DNA from: Homalodisca vitripennis
Taxonomy: Eukaryota > Arthropoda > Insecta > Hemiptera > Cicadellidae
Reading direction: 5' to 3'
NCBI RefSeq assembly: GCF_021130785.1
Contig: NW_025776233.1
Location: forward strand, 62,001 to 126,000
DNA: 64,000 nucleotides
Within the stretch, counting starts at the first letter, position 1. Every line of letters begins with the position of its first letter. The notes beneath the pieces are model-generated. The model searched no databases and was not told the DNA's origin. It saw nothing but the letters and a program-made list of their open reading frames with translations. The position numbers were made by a program, and so were the translations under genes. Below, piece after piece: positions 49,127 through 60,752 of this stretch.

Positions 49127-51252
49127 CTACGAGGAGGTGGAAAAGTACTCCTCCAGAGAATACAATGCCTTGTTTATCAAAAAACATTTAACTGTGTTTT
49201 TGAATATTCTTAGATTAGTTAAATTTTTTATGCTAGTGGGTAAATGTTTAAAAAATTTCAGCCCCATGTATGATGGTTTTTTCTCATAATACTTTAAATT
49301 GTGATGAGTTGTTACAATGTATTTTTTTATTTCTGGTGTTGTATGGATGAGGTTCAAGATTTAATTCATTACTTATTTGATTATTTTTTTCAATTAGAAT
49401 CGTGTCAAAAATATATTGGCCATATATTGTTAGAATTTGTAATTCTTTAAATTTCTCCTTTACTGTTTCATTGTAATCTAGTCTCAATATAATTCTAATT
49501 GCCTTTTTTTTAGTTTAAGAATGTTATCCATATTTGTTTTTGTCGTTGCACCAAAGAGACATATTCCAAAAGATAAATGAGAGTGGAAATTTGCAAAATA
49601 TCTATTTCTAAGTGTTTTTTGGTTACAAAAAAACGACATCCTATAAAGAGAAAATATCCCCGAGCTTAATTTTGACAATATTTTATCCACATGTTTGTCC
49701 CAGCTTAAATGTTGATCTATTGTTAGGCCGAGAAATTGTGTGCTTTTTTTACTCTCAATTTCTTCTGAGTTGAACGTAATTAATGGTTCGGATATCTGTT
49801 TGTTGTTGTGTGTTTTTAATTTTACAAAGTTAGTTTTTTGAGCATTTAACATTAAGTTGTGCTGCTTAAAGAAAGTTCCAATATTTTCTAATTCAATGAA
49901 ACTTATTATCTCAACCTGTTCAACAGTATTGGCTGCTACTTTAAGATTTGAGTCGTCTCATAAAGACACAGATTATTTTGGGGTGCACGTGTGAGTGCGC
50001 TCCCTACATCATTTATATAGCATAGGAACAGAAGAGGGCCCAAAATCGATCCCTGAGGGACACCATATCTAATCATTTCAGTTTCTGAAGAAACCTTTAA
50101 GACTCTATTTTCATGCGTTCTATGGGTAATTTCTACAAATTGGCATCTATTGTAAATGTACGATTGAAACCACTTAATTGAATTTTTTTTATTCCTAATG
50201 ATTGTAATTTAGTTATCAGGTGAGAATGGCTTACACTATCGAATGCCTTAGATAGGTCCATAAAGATTCCTGCTGTATATTCACCTTATTCTACTGATTC
50301 AATTATAGACTCAACAAAAGATACAGCAGCGGTTATTACTGATTTTTGTAGTCTAAAACCGTGCTGAATATTAGTTAGTAATTTAGAATCCTCTAGGTAT
50401 GTTATTAATTGTTTGTTAACTATTTTCTCATAAATTTTTGAAATTATCGGAAGAAGGGAAATTGGGCGATAGTTTGACACAGTTTCTGGACAGTTTTTTC
50501 TTATGGATTGGTATGATTTTTGATCTTTTAAGCTGATTTGGGAAAATACCTGAAACAAATGATGAATTTATTAAGTGGCTTACAATTTGGATTAAATACT
50601 GTTTGGTATTTTTGATCACTTTTATAGGGATTTCATCATATCCGGCAGAGTTTTTGTTCTTTATTGAGTTTATGGTTTTTTCCACCTTCTCTGCATCAAT
50701 AAATTTAAAGTTAAAACCTTTTCTAATACATTGTGCTTGTTCCTTTTCGCTAACTTCTGTATTTTGACAATTAAATTCACCGATCTCCTGAACTACATGT
50801 ACAAAGTATTTATTAAATACATTAGATACAGTTTTAGGACTATACCAACTTTTATTTCCCTCTTGCAAAGAGATGTTTTTAATTTCATTCTGATTTTTTT
50901 GCCCAACTTCAGAGTTAATAAGTGCCCACACTGTTTTTTGTATATTTGTAGATTTTTCTATTTTATTTTCAAAATAATCGGTTTTAGCTTGTGTTAATTT
51001 TATTTTATACTCACATTTTCTTTGTTTGAAGTCTTTATTTAAAAGAGCATTTGTCTTTCCTCTAGTTTTTTTAGCCAATTGTATTAGTTCTTTTTTGTCA
51101 TTTTTAAGATCTTCTGAAATCCAATTTTGTTTACAAATTTTTTCAGTAACTAAGGTTTTAGGAAAAGAAATATCAAAATAATATTGTAAAGTATTATGAA
51201 ACTCGTCATATTTTTTCAACAGAGGCCATGTAAACGTTCTCCCAAGCTTCAT
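49127..51252 (-). pseudogene. LINE reverse transcriptase, frame-broken
   Basis: Frames at 50428-51252, 50286-50558, 49484-49852, 49284-49487 and 49127-49357 follow one another. The first holds the N-terminal finger region (SAGYDEIPIKVIK, then GIFPNQLKRSKIIPIHKK). The next holds NYRPISLLPIISKIYEKI and QHGF. The G-V-P-Q-G-S-I-L-G-P block reads at 50064-50041 and beyond. The catalytic Y-A-D-D region near 49950-49965 is broken by a one-base loss that leaves an in-frame TGA, with D-D-S still readable. The later part has FLGLTIDQHLSWDKH, typical after the thumb. It copies LINE RNA at a nicked target in the family; this copy cannot. Confidence 0.9.
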
Positions 51253-52040
51253 TTTTTAGGAGCCTATTAAATTCACTCATGATTTGGGCTGAAAACTTGC
51301 GTATTTCGCGCTTTATAGGTAATTTTTTTTCGACTTTTATCTTTGGATTGTGAATATGCAGCAATTGTCCGTCATGATCTGAGAGACAGGTTATTACCCC
51401 CTCTACAGTTAGTAAGGAATCATGACAGTTTTTTACTATGAAATTATCAATTGCTGATGCAGAATTTTCTGTTACTCTTGTCGGAAAATTGATAAGATAC
51501 CTCATGTTGTGACTTTTTAATATATTTTTGAATAATTTGAGTTCATGGTCATTTTTTTAAACATTTATGTTAACATCTCCCCCTATAACTATATGATCAA
51601 ATTGTTAAAAAAATAGTCAACTAATATGCTTAACCTATCTAAAAATACTACACAGTCTGACCTAGGCGATCTATATACCCCTATAGCCAACATTTTAAAG
51701 GAACCAACTGTATAGCTACAAGCACTAAACTCAAACTGTTTTTCTTCGAGTAATCTGTCTGGCAAAGATTTAGGTACTTCCACCCGCTTCCAATTCAAAC
51801 CTTCCTGGCAGAGCATCATGACTCCTCCTTTAGCAGGGTTCTCTCTACAGTAAAAACTGTTAATTTTGTACCCTTGTATATTAAGTCTATTCACTTCATT
51901 ATTTTTCATATCATGTTCGGTTAATATTAAAATCTGAGGATTTAATTCATCTTGGATGACTAGTAATTGTTCAATTCTTGAAGCTAGATGTTGTATATTT
52001 TGGTGGAAGATTGTTATTAAATGTTTTACTTTTGCTAACC
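51206..52040 (-). pseudogene. LINE apurinic-type endonuclease, frame-broken
   Basis: The frame open from about 52040 through the ATG at 51909 reads F-H-Q-N-I-Q-H-L-A, then ILILTEHDM with the metal-binding glutamate, GYKINSFYCRENPAKGG and IGVYRSPRSD. It ends at 51589. After a gap with a D-V-N motif in another frame (about 51570), the frame at 51206-51505 has the closing LSDHDGQ with the catalytic S-D-H. These motifs define the APE-type endonuclease that nicks the target. The start is unclear: the frame is already open upstream of the first ATG and overlaps the stop of the upstream frame at 52035. Confidence 0.88.
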
Positions 52041-53077
52041 TGCTGGATGAGACAGTGCTACAATTGAGTTTAAAGAAGAAACGGGTGTTGAAGTCAGTCG
52101 TTCTGCAAGTTGTGGTGTATTGAGTTGTGTGTTCTTCAGTGTAGTGAACTGTGGTGTGCTGTGTTGTATGTCCTGGTGTGTTATGAGCTGTGGTGTACTG
52201 GGTTGTATGTCCTGGTGTGTTATGAGCTGTGGTGTGCTGGGTTGTGTGTCCTGGTGTGTTGTGAGCTGTGGTGTGCTGTGTTGTATGTCCTGGTGTGTTG
52301 TGATCTGTAGTGTGCTGTGTTGTGTGTCCTGGTGTGTTGTGAGCTGTGGTGTGCTGTGTTGTATGTCCTGGTGTGTTGTGAGCTGTGGTGTGCTGTGTTG
52401 TATGTCCTGGTGTGTTTTGTGAGCTGGGGTGTGCTGTGTTGTGTGTCCTGGTGTGTTGTAAGCTGTGGTGTGCTGTGTTGTATGTACTGGTGTGTTGTGA
52501 GCTGTGGTGTGCTGTGTTGTGTGTCCTGGTGTGTTGTGATCTGTAGTGTGCTGTGTTGTGTGTCCTGGTGTGTTGTGAGCTGTGGTGTTCTGTGCTGTGT
52601 GTCCTGGTGTGTTGTGAGCTGTGGTGTACTGTGTTGTATGTCCTGGTGTGTTTTGTGAGCTGGGGTGTGCTGTGTTGTGTGTCCTGGTGTGTTGTAAGCT
52701 GTGGTGTGCTGTGTTGTACGTACTGGTGTGTTGTGAGCTGTGGTGTGCTGTGTTGTGTGTCCTGGTGTGTTGTGAGCCGTGGCGTGCTGTGTTGTATGTC
52801 CTGGTGTGTTGTGAGCTGTGGTGTGCTGTGTTGTGTGTCCTGGTGTGTTGTGATCTGTAGTGTGCTGTGTTGTGTGTCCTGGTGTGTTGTGAGCTGTGGT
52901 GTTGTGTGTCCTGGTGTGTTGTAAGCTGTGGTGTGCTGTGTTGTATGTACTGGTGTGTTATGATCTGTAGTGTGCTGTGTTGTGTGTCCTGGTGTGTTGT
53001 GAGCTGTGGTGTACTGGGTTGTGTGTCCTGGTGTGTTGTGAGCTGTAGTGTGCTGGGTTGTGTGTAATTTTCAATAT
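52035..53077 (-). repeat. 39-bp minisatellite, possibly coding on the minus strand
   Basis: The plus-strand unit GTGTGCTGTGTTGTATGTCC plus 19 further bases repeats about 24 times from about 52110 to 53065. The period is 13 codons. In one minus-strand frame the unit encodes TTHQDTQHSTPQL-like peptides. Its degenerate last unit at about 52105-52145 keeps that frame and reads TTLKNTQLNTPQL. The frame then runs without a stop to TAG at 52037-52035. Three units have other lengths (+2, +2 and -7), which break the frame locally but sum to -3. Confidence 0.85.
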
Positions 53078-53664
53078 TTACATGACTTTTTCTATAAGGT
53101 ATGCCAAGTCTTTAGATGTTGTGCTGGTCTCTGGTTGAAGAACAGGTGAAGATTCTTGTAGATGGTATTCATCAATAATCTGCTGAAGGCGTTTCACAAA
53201 GTAATTGAAAGGCACGCCATTGTATAAGGGCCGGTTTGCGCGTTGATAATAGCAAACTATGTCGACACTTGCTCCTGTAGTTTTTTGAAATTCTGTGAGA
53301 TTTTTTATGAAGTGATTCGGCCAAATTTGATCTCTTACGCATCCCATTGCTGAGCATATAAGTAGCTTCAGTTTTCTTTTTCTGAATTCTTCAATAAATT
53401 GCAAGAAGGCAGCATCATAGTCGAAAATTGTTGGTTTTCCATTGAATTCCGGTTTAGTAATCAAGCTGAACACACTTCCTCCATCCTCGATCCTCTGGTA
53501 AGCCAAGTGACTACTAATACAATCCGAAGGTAACGCGATGTAAAGGGTTCGCTTTGAGCTCCTCCGTTGACGTATTTCATGAGACGAACAAGACTCCCAG
53601 TAATTATGAATGTGACAGCGTCAGATTTCAGACGTTGCACAAAGAGTAATATCAACTGGAGCAA
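53078..53664 (-). CDS. Macro-domain-like protein, possible LINE ORF1
   Basis: Two overlapping frames (53664 to 53461, then 53506 to 53078) cover this stretch. The second, 142 codons, resembles the C-terminal half of a macro (Appr-1''-p / ADP-ribose-binding) domain. It has GGSVFSLITK, then KPT and an amphipathic helix, LLICSAMGCVRD at the place of the family's P-x-I-G-C-G-x-D, and V-D-I-V-C-Y-Y as the last strand. The N-terminal half, including the expected N/D-rich ADP-ribose contacts, is not clear; the first frame may hold a degraded form. It ends just before the minisatellite, and a -1 change would join it to the repeat frame. If active, it would bind or hydrolyse ADP-ribose. Function is inferred from by-eye similarity only. 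Confidence 0.5.
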
Positions 53665-54189
53665 CTCAGCATTCAGTCTTATTAGTACACAAACAAGATA
53701 TGTTTACAAATATTATTTATTCTTCAAGCTCCTACTACCAAATTTCCCACTGCTTTCAACTGTATATTGAAATCTGCATGACTCAATCTTAATATAAATA
53801 TCTGTCATAAAGCAAGAGTTCGATAATTTAACCTGATTGAACATACTGAAACAAAAACTTAAATTGGTTACTAAAATACGTGATAAAAATAACTCTTTTC
53901 TTTTAATAAAAACAACTTTTTGTAATTCTAGTTAAAATTACCTAAAACCAACTTATATATTTAAAGGAACTTGGAAACTAAACCGCTATGGAACAAAACA
54001 AGAGAAAATCACTGGAATAAATTAGATACTATGCAAACATTGAAACAAAATTTTATTTCGCTATGCAACTAGCGACGGAAACAAGACGCATTGTCATCAG
54101 TCAATACTATCTGTAATAATACAAAATTAAACTTTGAAACACAGCGTACAAACAAAGTAAAATAAATATCACGATTGGATGTTTTGATA
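53665..54189. other. AT-rich stretch, LINE 5' side, no gene seen
   Basis: The 5' boundary of the LINE and its upstream frame could not be placed here. Confidence 0.4.
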
Positions 54190-54500
54190 CAATTCTGTTT
54201 ACATTGAATCTGACAGAGAATCAATTTCGCGCCTCGCTGCCAAAGCCGCCTTTAATCTTTAATACCGCCGACCAGCTGTAATTAGTTTCTCTACGTTTTA
54301 ATTGCCTTTAGCGACTTTACTTTCCAGTAGGTGATGAATGCGTACTTTGTGTGTCAGCGACAGTTTGTGTGCAGGACATCGGGACAATGTAGAACCACAC
54401 AATGGCCTTTGTCGGTCAACACGAGTCCATGTTCTTGTACACAATACAGCATTTGTGTTTGGGTCTAACTGATTATCCTAATATGTTAAACATCAGCACA
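54190..54500 (-). repeat. Dispersed repeat M, long copy 2
   Basis: Matches 16185-16500 in the same orientation over about 300 bases. A 63-codon open frame at 54402 is not kept in the other copy. Confidence 0.8.
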
Positions 54501-55000
54501 GCTTTTAATATGCTGTTTAACGATATAGTAGTACATAACGTGGAATGTTTAAAATCAACAATGTTTAAAATACAAATAATAAAAATGAAATAAGAAGGCA
54601 ATGATACATAATGAAAAGAGATGATCAATAGGACACATTTTGTATAACCACGTCACATATTTTTATGACCTACACATGAAAGACAAATAGATCGAACACG
54701 TTTAGTTAATATTCACAGGTAGCATAGTCGTAGTATATAAATAAGTCAATTTTTTCTTTATTCACTCTGATTCTTAAATTTTTTTCGCTGTCAACCTATT
54801 ACGTGAACTACCATTTTCCACATTTCCATACCCTTCTCAATGGGAACAATATATTTAACTGACACATAGATATTACTTGACTCCAAGATTAAATTTCAAA
54901 ATGTCTGCTAAATATTTCCGATACAGTATATCTTGCAAATAATACAATATTAAGGTTGGGCTCAATATTGTCACTTAGTTTGTCTATCATCAAGATCTAT
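54501..55000. other. AT-rich stretch before segment B'
   Basis: No gene or clear repeat. It is unrelated to the sequence flanking segment B at 23.97 kb. Confidence 0.5.
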
Positions 55001-56658
55001 TGTGATGCCCCGTTATTAATCATTATTTCGGATGAATAAAGGAAGAAATATGTTTAGATTTAATGTGTACATTGGAACTATCGTATTAAAATATTTACAA
55101 AAGTCTACTTTAGATTTATACTTGAAACTGGTTTACTAGTTTTAAAACTTTAGAAAACATGCAATGGATGAGAATTTAAACAATAAAAGTAGCAATGAAC
55201 GCTTTCTTGCTACATAAAATTAAAAATATACAGGGAACTTCAGTTAAAGTAATTTGGATAATAGAGACACTTGGGCCAACTAGGGTCCATAATTAAAAGA
55301 TAGAACTAAAAAGCACGTAGAGTAATCCAATTAGTTACATCTGATATACTTAAACTGCAGAGCACTACTTGCTTGGGTAACAGAGAGAAGTTAAATGGTT
55401 CATTTGTGTTTGGAGACTCTTTTATTGTTTGTAATAGAAGTATTTGATCAACTAAAGATTTGCGGTAAATGCAGAATTTTGAAATTTAATAATGCAACGA
55501 ATTCTCAACAAATTTTAAGAAATGTTGCATTACCTACTAAATTTACTAACAATAAAATGGTCCAATAAAAAAAAACTAATTCTTTTCTATAATTAAACTC
55601 GTGTACAATATATTATACGTAATTTATTCATGTATATCAGATGGTGTTATATTGGTATACATATGAACATTATAATGCACATCCGTTTTGAAATAGAGGT
55701 TAGGCAAAATAAAACTTAACTGAAATGATAAAGGCCATTAAAGTTTCAAAAAGATGATAGATGGGAGGAAATGTGTGACAGCGGCTATATAACGTAATCC
55801 GAAAGTAGTAGAGGAAATAAAAAGAGAGTAAAAATATTATAGATCTATACATTTTCATGCCTTATGTACGAAAAACATTCTAAATAGGTAATTATAATAT
55901 TAAACAGTTTTACATATTATAAATGAAAATGCAGAAAACTCTTATACTTCAGTCTAACTTGAAACAAATTTAATTTCAACTTAGAAATGTTTAATTTTAA
56001 ACATAAATAAAAGTACCGCTCCAGATACAATTACTAAGTTAATAGTTTCAAAGTTTCTTTGCAGTAAACAAAATGCCAAATAATGTGTAATAATTATTAT
56101 AAAACTTGAGGTATTTTGTTTTAGCACTGGCAGTTCTTTGTAATAATAAAATAATGTCCTACAATTAGACAATTTTATGAAATATAAAGCAGTTAATTGT
56201 TTATAATTTTTTATAAATAACGTTACTTCTTTCTCTACATCATTTGTAAAAAAATTAATTTATATAAATAAATATTATTGTTCGATTTCACTCGGAACAG
56301 CGTACACTTGATATACCATGCACAGAGAACTCTTCCGGATTTCCTTTCAATATATAGTAATTATAAACATTACCAATTTTGAATGACAATTACCATTAAG
56401 ATGGAGCGATACAATATCATTTAATTCATTATAACGAAGGATCAGTATTAAGCCAAAAGGAACTTTGAGTTAATAGTCTACGGGAATTAACAGACAATTA
56501 ATCTTCAACAATAAGTAGTTTTCTCATGTGCCGATGCACCAAATACCTGGATTAAACTAGGTGTAGAGCAAGTTAAAGTAATTGAATAAAATTTGCCAGC
56601 ACAAAAACAATTTTAACATCAGAGTACTGCACAAAGTGAACATTTTATTGGATATAAG

Positions 56659-56900
56659 TTACATAAACAAGACAGTGCCTATTATACAGCTTTGGGGAAC
56701 GCCAGAGATTATATAAAGAAATCTAGAACATGTTTTGCTCAAATAATTCATTATCTCGACAAATTGGGTTCTAACAGAGAGGTAGGAGTCAAAATATTGA
56801 ATTAAACTCCTATAACACCACAACCCTCCAATTTTCTTAGAAGAAGTCGACTCAGATTGTAAAATATCCCAAGTGTGCATTCCTCCCGATTCAGAGCAGT
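56659..56900 (-). pseudogene. LINE reverse transcriptase remnant in segment B'
   Basis: Second copy of the remnant at 25630-25870. It has gained an extra frameshift, so the match is split over two overlapping frames (56659-56880 and 56802-57053). The block SGVPQSCIIG and the stop right after F-M are shared with the first copy. Confidence 0.8.
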
Positions 56901-57127
56901 GAGTGCAGCAACAAGTAAGTCAATTATGATATCAACTGCAATATTCATGACATATTTATGTATGCGATGAAATATAATCAATTTATTAATTTTACTAAAG
57001 AAATATAAATTATCCGCTCTATAAAAAAGTAGCAAAGTGTATGAAGGTAACATATTTATTCCTGCGAAATGTATATAGAGTCAAGACATTTTTTTCTGCC
57101 CCTGAATGACTTAAATACAGTTGAGAG

Positions 57128-57179
<52 letters not shown>

Positions 57180-57969
57180 AATTATATATACAAATTTGTG
57201 TGTGTGTGTTTTTTATAGTTTTCATGAAAGCTATCATTTAAAGAACCTATATGTGAGTATTATATTTTCATTTCACATTTATTTCCTTGTATGACCTTTG
57301 ACTATATATGTTGTACTGTTGTAAATAAAAATATAAAATCGATAATTTGAAACTAATATAGTTACACATTTTAGATATTTATTTGTGGAACACCAAAGTG
57401 GGATATTAAAAAGCATTCTTTTATTTTGAATAAGATGGGATGAGTTTTAAATATCTAAATGTACTCACTTAAAAGATTTTTACTTTGTATCTTATTATGA
57501 CACATTATCAGAAGTGATCTATAAGTCGTACATAAATCGAGTTTTACCCATTGAATCACAAACATAAAGTATTTATGTAGTTATATGTATTGGAGGAAAA
57601 CACGTTTCGTAGCTTCAGAAAATTCTGTAAGACGAATGTACGGTACTCCAGGACAAGTTAAGAATTGAAGTTGATCTAACACAAACTTTAATGAACTGAC
57701 TTTAATATTCAAAGAGGTCACATTCTTCTAACGTCCGATTTCAATGTTAATATTATACTTTGAATTTTGTTGTTTATTAAAGTGATTATCTCAAAAGCAT
57801 TTGAATGCATATTTTTTATTTTATGTACACTAAATTAAAGCTGACCGTTAACACGTTAATTATGGTTTCTGAGTATTTATTTTACAAGAAATTTGTAGGA
57901 TCCTTTTTGAATATATACTCTATTACTTTATTAAAACAAATCTACTGTTTGAATGCTATTTCGATTAGA

Positions 57970-58140
57970 TAATTTGTTAGGGTACAATAAAGTGAGCCCA
58001 GTCCGAGTAAAATTAAATCCCGCAACGGGATCACGTTTGATCATAAAACGAGTATTCTCTAAACTGTTTTCGACTTTATTTGCTCTGGGGATTGCGTTTA
58101 GTACTTTGTTTTACTTTATACATACATTGGCCCGTTATGT
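57970..58140 (+). repeat. Dispersed repeat R1, copy in segment B'
   Basis: Counterpart of 26915-27075. A 64-codon open frame starting at 57953 runs through it. Confidence 0.5.
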
Positions 58141-60462
58141 TTGTTGATGGGAAGAAACGTATCTTACATATTGTTTTTCAAAAATGTATTTTTATTTAGT
58201 CGCATATTTATAATTTTTATGTCGTACAGATGTTTTAGGTGCAGCCTATTAGACCAATACCACTTCCAAGAAATTTACAAAATTTTTCTTATTCGACAAA
58301 AAATAAGTTAATTACATAGTTTCACCATTAATAAAAATGTTATATTTACTTCAACATCAATTAAATATCATCTAAATTATCCGGTTTCCACCACTTCGAA
58401 ACCTGTTGAAAAGTTTGAATTCTTGAAATAGTTTACACAGTGAGTCCATTAACTATGTAAAGTGACAAATACTCGTTAACGAATTAAACCAATCCCTAGC
58501 AGTGAGTAGATACGATATTTAGTATAAATTTATTAGACGATTCGTTAGTTTTGGTGTTTAAAATTATCCCTGCAATATTACATACTGAGTACTGCCACAA
58601 TATGGAACTCTTACGATATATAAAAATAATAAGTCCTGTAACCATCAATACAGCATCATGCGGGATACTGGTGGGTTCAAAATCTGTTTTACTAAAATAC
58701 AATTTTAATGAATGAATTGTTGTCTTTGTAGCAATTTTAATAGGAAAGAATTAGTTTCCTTGATTTTAATATGGAAAAATGGTTGGAGAAAATCATTATT
58801 TCGGTTAGAAAGTTATAACATAAAACTGTTGGTAATCCAGCTCGTGGTAATCGGTTTGTGTATTTAAGGTAGAGTGTAGAAGATTAGGATTCTGGTAGTT
58901 TAGGTTTCAGTAAAATTATGACTTTTTTTTAATCCATCTTCTGGACCACGGATATAAACTATATTTCTGATTTCTTTGTTATGTTTTGCTGTGAGATGTT
59001 TAGTTTGTTTAATATAAAACTTAGTATCATGTACCGCGTCAAGCGTGCATGGTGTTTCATGAGTAACTAAAAGTCTACATATAGAATCATTCCTTAGATT
59101 TTATTTCACATGATGTATTGAAATTGTTTCATTGAACTGGGTTTCATAGTGGAGTTTTAATAACAATGTAAAATAAAAATGATGAAACTGCATGTGTTGG
59201 AGTAGTTAGACAACATATGATACTGCTACATCACATTCATTCAAGTCTTTTTAAAACATTGTTCAATATATGATTTATTCGTTGCCATCATGGTTACCCT
59301 TAAGACCAATTCAAAAGAGTCCACCAACTCTCAACCGAAATCCCATAGATGACACTAAAAATTAGTGAAATCGATGTTCCTTAGATAGAACTGAAGCTTT
59401 ACACAAAACATAATTTGTGTAGTTAAGCTCCTTTAGATATCATTTTGACACATGACAGGTGTACAGACAGAAAAAAAAACCAACAGACTGATATTAGAGT
59501 TTCTAGCTTATTGAGTATTATAGAACAGCTTTATCTTCATTTTGATGTGTTAAACTTTATTAATTGTTATATTTGAGTCATTGATACTATGGTTAGTACT
59601 ATATCTAGATTGTTTCACTTCACTTAATATAAAAACAATGAGGTTGATGTAAATGTTCCGTTCAACATATTTTCGCACCCGACATTAAGTGACAACTTTT
59701 TGACACGAACATTATAAAATGGAGACCTGTCAGTGAGAAGGTTATGTGATACTATGTTTCACCTTGAGTTCAACATATTACCTTTACGTAACATCTAAAG
59801 TAGAAGTCGTAATTAATTTTCATTGCTATGCGCACCCACACAATCCAGGATATTCCGTGTATAATAAAAATTATTTTGAGACAAATAAATATATTTGACT
59901 ATGTAGTTGTGGATATTTTTTGCCTTTTTATTACTACAGCAATCAGTATAAAACTAAGTAGCATTAAAGTAAAATGTATTTTAATGTAAAATCTCCATGA
60001 TGTAACGAAAAATACGTAATCACAAATAAAGTTAAGATAGAAAGAAAAAATGTCAAATGTCAAACTTTGAAGGCTTCACTACACATTCGATGGATTAAAA
60101 ATATATACTTACATAATGAATATAGGGTTGCCATTCTATTTTACTTTGCCCGATTTTGTAATTTTATAAATCTATATTAAATTTAAATATATTAAAACTC
60201 TTTTTATTAATTACTCACTGACATTCGCCTTTCGGTCTGGGTCAGTCTTTGTACAGATAATCGTGTAGGGCTATCACATCGACGTGTGATATCTAATATA
60301 ACGGAATATATTGAAATGCCTAGATATAGTATCATGAATTTAAATATCTTGGGAAATAACTCGAAATTTAACAATAATCTAAACGATTGATTGATATTCA
60401 ATGTTGATGGGTAATATTAGTTAAATACAAATTAAACCACTTAAGATTATATGGGCATTTAA

Positions 60463-60492
60463 GAAATATACACTGGTTCCAGTGTATATTTC
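60463..60492. repeat. Perfect inverted repeat, second copy
   Basis: Identical palindrome to 29400-29429, with 14-bp arms and a TT centre. Confidence 0.9.
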
Positions 60493-60698
60493 TGCAGAAC
60501 TCAAACAGAAAGTGGCTGTCCATGGTTGCCTCTGTTGCGATAATCATCTAATGTATGTTTTCTGTTATACTGCAAGGGCGCTGCTCGTAATTTTTAACAT
60601 CTTCATTTTAAAGCGCCTTAAAATTTATACAATTTGCTTATTGCATTTATATTGTACGTTTAACCACATGAATATGTATGAAAATATTTAGATTATTT

Positions 60699-60752
<54 letters not shown>

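Larger units (their letters stand above)
49008..52040 (-). mobile_element. Non-LTR retrotransposon (LINE, APE-type), broken
   Basis: Going 5' to 3' on the minus strand there is an apurinic-type endonuclease (52040 to about 51206), reverse transcriptase (51252 to about 49484) and a C-terminal region (to 49127). A 3' end follows, with AATAAA and an (AAATC)-type tail on the plus strand. The domain set matches Jockey/CR1-like LINEs, with no RNase H seen. Several frame changes interrupt it. An upstream open frame at 52035-53664 may be its ORF1. No target duplication was identified. Confidence 0.88.

Noticed and set aside
52110..53067. Plus-strand Cys/Trp/Val-rich open frames across the minisatellite
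   Set aside because: They are produced by the 39-bp repeat itself, are broken by unit-length variants, and start and end within or at the edge of the array. The minus strand fits the neighbouring genes better.
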